Of a stretch of DNA of 64,000 nucleotides, positions 60,784-64,000 are shown one piece after another. The stretch spans positions 20,576,501 through 20,640,500 of the forward strand of contig NC_012870.2 of NCBI RefSeq assembly GCF_000003195.3. The letters are read 5' to 3'. Positions within the stretch are counted from its first letter, which is position 1, and each line of letters begins with the position of its first letter. Position numbers and translations under genes: made by a program. Under the pieces are notes generated by a model that saw only the letters and a program-made list of their open reading frames with translations, searched no databases and was not told where the DNA came from. The DNA is from Sorghum bicolor. Taxonomy: Eukaryota > Streptophyta > Magnoliopsida > Poales > Poaceae.

Positions 60784-61470
60784 GTCATCTACTATCACAA
60801 ATTCATACTTGTTGCCACCAACACTAGTGTATGTTGTTGGCCCAAATAAATCCATGTGCAATAGCTCAAATGCCTTTGATGTGCTCATTTCACTTTTCTT
60901 AGGATGTGCATTTCCAACTTGCTTTCCGGCTTGACATGCACTACATGGTTTATCCTTCTCAAAGGTGACATCCTTCAAGCCCCTAACTAAGTCATGCCTC
61001 AATAATTTGTTCAATTGTTTCATTCCAACATGACCAAGCCTTCTATGCCACAACCAACCCAAACTTGATTTGCTAATTAAGCATGATGTCAATTGAGTGT
61101 CACTATCATTGAAATCAACCAAGTATAAGCTACCATGCCTAAATCCTTTGAATATCAAGTTTGATCCATCAACACTAACCACCTCAACATCATCACTACC
61201 AAAGATGCACTTGAAACCAAGGTCACAAAGTTGTGCAATTGACAAGAGATTGAAATCTAGGCTCTCAACTAGCAACACATTTGATATGCTCATGTCATTT
61301 GAGATAGCAATTTTACCAAGCCCCTTGACCTTGCCTTTCTTGTTGTTGCCAAATGTGATAGAATCAAAGCCACCATTTTGATTTGTATCAATTGATTTGA
61401 ACATACAAGACTCTCCGGTCATATGTTGAGTGCACCCACTATCAAGCACCCAATGCCTTCCTCCGGTTTG
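60784..61470 (-). pseudogene. Sirevirus protease and integrase N-terminal part
   Basis: VLDSGCTQHMTG at 61449, then HRRLGHVG, CSACQAGK and MDLFGPTTYTS with YEFVIVDD at the end, where the solo LTR interrupts it. No stop in this part. Confidence 0.88.
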
Positions 61471-61492
61471 GTAATTGACCTACAAGACAAGA

Positions 61493-62270
61493 TCAATTCT
61501 TTTTAGGTACCCAAACTTGATAGGGTCCTCCAAGGTTAGCAAGTAAGCTCTTTGGTACCCAAATGGCTTTCTTCTTTGAGCCCATCCATGGTGCACCAAT
61601 GAACTTAGCATGAACACCTTTTGTATCCTTGGTAAGCACATAGAAAGAATTGAGCTTAATTGAGGATACATGAGCTTTGGGTTTCTTGTTCATGCATTGT
61701 TGCTCTAGGTGACCAACTTGCTTGCAAGCTTTGCAATACCGGCCATTGTTCTTCACAAAACTAGTCTTGTGAGAAGCAAAGGCAGCCTTGCCTTTCTTGG
61801 GGTTATAGCCCAATCCCTCTTTATAGAGAGAAGCTCTTTGGCTACCCAAGCACATAAGCAAGCGGTCCTCACCACCATAAGCCTTGGCTAAGGTGTGATT
61901 GAGCTCTTTCACCTCCTTCTTGAGAATTTCATTCTCAACTTTTAGTGTGGTGTCACAAGTGAAACCATCACTACTAGATGAGGATGATGTAGATGTGCTA
62001 CATGAAGGGTTAGTAGAAGCAATAACAATAGGCTTACTCAAGATATCACATGTTATGCCTATGTTGCAAGTTTTAGCTTTCTCAATTTTAGTTGGCTCTT
62101 TTTCACATTTGTTAACTAGAGAGGAATGAACTTCTTCAAGCTTAGTGTGAGCCTTTTGAAGCTTCTTATGGTCTTCCTTTAGACTCTCATAAGATGCTTT
62201 AAGCTCATCAAGTTCTTGCTCAAGGGTTTTCTTATCCTTAAGCAAGGCCTTGCACTCCTTTCTAGTTTCT
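61493..62270 (-). pseudogene. Sirevirus gag C-terminal part
   Basis: About 250 codons: coiled-coil-like Lys/Glu-rich region, Ser-rich spacer, CKACKQVGHLEQQC knuckle and the gag end VWVPKKN. It is open where the plus copy has its TGA at 53269. It is truncated at about 62270. Confidence 0.88.
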
Positions 62271-62307
62271 TATCCTTAAGCAAGTTCTTGCTCTAGTTTT
62301 CTTATCC
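62211..62307. other. breakpoint with scrambled filler DNA
   Basis: CTTATCCTTAAGCAAG occurs at 62231-62246 and again at 62269-62284. GTTCTTGCTC and TTTTCTTATCC from 62212-62237 occur again at 62284-62307. The repeated pieces are in a new order, right where gag ends and the next element starts. Confidence 0.7.
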
Positions 62308-62309
62308 GG

Positions 62310-62477
62310 CGCTCGACGCTAGATCGATTCGCTCGACGCTACTTCCGTCTTCGAGGTTGCGGCCGTTGATGGCGGCGCATACGTAAGACTAGAGCGTCGA
62401 ATTGAGGGCCTCGACCTGCGTATGGGCAATCTCATAATGCGCATCGCTGAGGGTACCCCTTACTGATACCCTCGACA
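62310..62477 (-). repeat. partial LTR of a Tat-type gypsy element
   Basis: On the minus strand it starts TGTCGAGGGTATCAG, immediately after the polypurine-like text GGCTCGGGGGCTAC (62491-62478), the classic junction before the 3' LTR of these elements. The far end is cut by the breakpoint near 62307. Confidence 0.7.
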
Positions 62478-63261
62478 GTAGCCCCCGAGCCTCCATTTGA
62501 GCGCTAGCGCTCGAGTGGAGGCTTTGTTTTGCGGTCGAATTTCCGTGGGGGCGCGCGAGCGACCCCGCGGGGGTAGCCCCCGAGCCCTCGGAGGAGTCTT
62601 TGACTCCTTCGAGGGTTATGTTGTTTAATTCGCAGAAGCGCTTCCGACACCAGTGGTGGAAGGTTCTGATTGGCTCGTTTTGCCCGGGGGTTTCGACGTA
62701 CTCTCGGTAGAGCGAGCGTCTTCCACACCAGATTGAGTTCCTGGCGGGTAGTCCAAGTGAGAACCTGTGCCCCTTTCGAGGGGGTCAGCTGTAGCCCGGA
62801 GGCGTTCTCATAAAGCGGGATCGACATGGTCGGGGATACCAGTCTCATTCGATAGAGTCCGGCGGCTCGATGCCTCCCGTCGGGGGGATTCCTCTCGACT
62901 GTCTCGACCCTACCTTGGATATCGCCAGCGAGCCCTCGAGGCGGGCCTCGATCTTCGACCGCTCGCTGGGGATCCCTGACTCTGGTGCTCGAGATCGGCT
63001 GTCGAACCCTTTCGGTGGGCCAGCCATCGACTTCTCGAGACTCTCGCGGGTACGCCCCTTGGCTTACAAGGGAAGGAAGTGTCCGTGGCGGTTCGCCTTT
63101 CTGCCCGTTGGGCGCGCCTTTTCAGGTGGCTGACGTTGCGACACTGCGTCGGCGTGGAATTCCGAGCGCCCCGTCTGTGTGGGGATAGAGACGGTTAGGT
63201 GGCGCATTTAAGGGAGGGAGTTACCTTGTTTCTCGGATCTGTCCGTTGGCGGACTGCTGCC

Positions 63262-63269
63262 TATAAATA
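63262..63269 (+). promoter_or_regulatory. TATA box ahead of the antisense ORF
   Basis: TATAAATA in CTGCCTATAAATACGTCG, followed by a CT-rich leader and the ATG 135 bases downstream. Confidence 0.55.
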
Positions 63270-63403
63270 CGTCGTATCGCCGCCGCCGTTCTTCTTCCTT
63301 CCGCCTTCTCGCTTTCATCCTCTTATTGCCTTTGCTCTCTCGCTGCCTCACGCGCGCGTGTACCCCCTCGAGCGGCAGCGGGTCCATCGTCCCTCCAACC
63401 AAG

Positions 63404-64000
63404 ATGCCTGTGAGACTCGTCGCCGCCGACGACTGGCGCCCGTCATCCATGACGGAGCGCCGGTTGCTAGAGCTGGAGAATGAGGGACTCTTGCGCCGCC
63501 GCACCTCGCTGTCGTCGCCAGAGTGGATCGCGCCGCCGGCGAATCACAGGGAGCCCCAGCCGCCCGAGGGCTATGTGGTGTCGTTCGCCAAGTTCCATCG
63601 CCACGGCTTGGGCGCTCCCCCGAGCCGCTTCATGCGGGCCCTCTGCTTCCACTATGGGGTGGAGCTCCAGCATTTCTCCCCGAACGCCATCACCGTCGCG
63701 GCGGTCTTCGCCGCGGTGTGTGAGGGCTATCTGGGGATGATGCCCCACTAGGATCTGTGGCTCCACCTCTACAGGGGTGAGCTTTTCAACGCCCCCACCG
63801 GAACCACTGGCGTGAGGAAGCACGTGCGGGCCGGGTGCCTCAACCTGGTGTTGAAGACGAAGAAGACGGAGAGGCCGCGCGAGTACATCCCGGTGGGGCT
63901 GTCATCGAACCACGCTGGGTGGGACTCCCAGTGGTTCTACTTGAGGAACGACGACGGTCTCTTCCCCGCTTACACGGGCCGTCTGATTACAGAGCGCCCC
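63404..64000 (+). pseudogene. antisense ORF of a Tat-type element (putative gypsy-type transposon domain)
   Basis: The ATG at 63404 follows a CT-rich leader. The text EGLLRRRTSLSSPEWIAPP, PPEGYVVSFAKFHRHGLG, PPSRFMRALCFHYGVEL and FAAVCEGYLGM resembles the gypsy-type domain I know as PF04195. An in-frame TAG at 63752-63754 interrupts it; the same frame continues with DLWLHLYRGELF and WFYLRNDDGLFP to the window end. The function of this domain is unknown. Starting at the in-frame TTG at 63326 would add 26 residues, but ATG is the better start. Confidence 0.75.

Larger units (their letters stand above)
57161..62270 (-). mobile_element. second Sirevirus copy, inverted
   Basis: On the minus strand: gag C-terminus, protease, integrase (split by a solo LTR at 59454-60783), RT and RNase H, then the gap. 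It is very close to the plus-strand copy at 51601-56160. It is cut on its 5' side at about 62270, within gag. No LTR of this copy is visible. Confidence 0.9.
62478..64000 (-). mobile_element. 3' internal region of the Tat-type gypsy element
   Basis: GC-rich region between the 3' LTR and, outside the window, pol. 62478-63250 has no recognisable gene. From 63404 an ORF runs on the plus strand, antisense to the element's own gag-pol direction as inferred from the LTR junction. Confidence 0.65.

Overview
This window reads as nuclear DNA of a grass, most likely a panicoid close to Sorghum. The evidence is one intron-rich plant gene, Sirevirus-type Ty1/copia and Tat/Athila-type Ty3/gypsy elements, a tRNA-derived SINE, Stowaway-like MITEs, and a dense family of MITEs with GGCCTTGTTTAG ends. 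All calls come from reading the sequence; no database search was run.

Layout. 1-5586 is a decayed Tat-type gypsy element on the minus strand (RT, protease, gag, PBS, LTR). 5608-6234 is a MULE/MuDR N-terminal fragment. 6235-14370 is gene-free and full of MITEs. 15180-33888 (minus) is the only host gene I can support: a 27-exon importin-beta family gene, the transportin-SR/MOS14 orthologue. Its exons join without a break into 965 codons plus a stop, and all introns are GT-AG. Its introns hold Stowaways, a TRIM with two nested insertions, a SINE split by a MITE, and a LINE tail. 33889-35205 is its upstream flank. From 35206 to the end there is nested retrotransposon DNA: a minus-strand Sirevirus that keeps gag but shows no pol (35206-41248), an Athila-like LTR with gag/protease remains (41249-45848), a probable gypsy LTR block (45909-48310), a Sirevirus 3' end running into a complete LTR and then into a second gag-pol (48311-56160), a 1,000-N assembly gap (56161-57160), an inverted Sirevirus copy split by a solo LTR (57161-62270), and the 3' end of a Tat-type element with an antisense ORF (62310-64000).

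The host gene probably imports SR splicing factors into the nucleus. The rest is transposon sequence with no host pathway. I did not find a clearly new biological system. The most informative structures are the nested insertions with readable target-site duplications, the gag-only Sirevirus, the Athila-like element with two protease-like segments, the shared gag/pol frame break in two Sirevirus copies, the antisense ORF with its own TATA box, and a scrambled-filler breakpoint near 62.3 kb. Reading frames that cross the N gap are artefacts.
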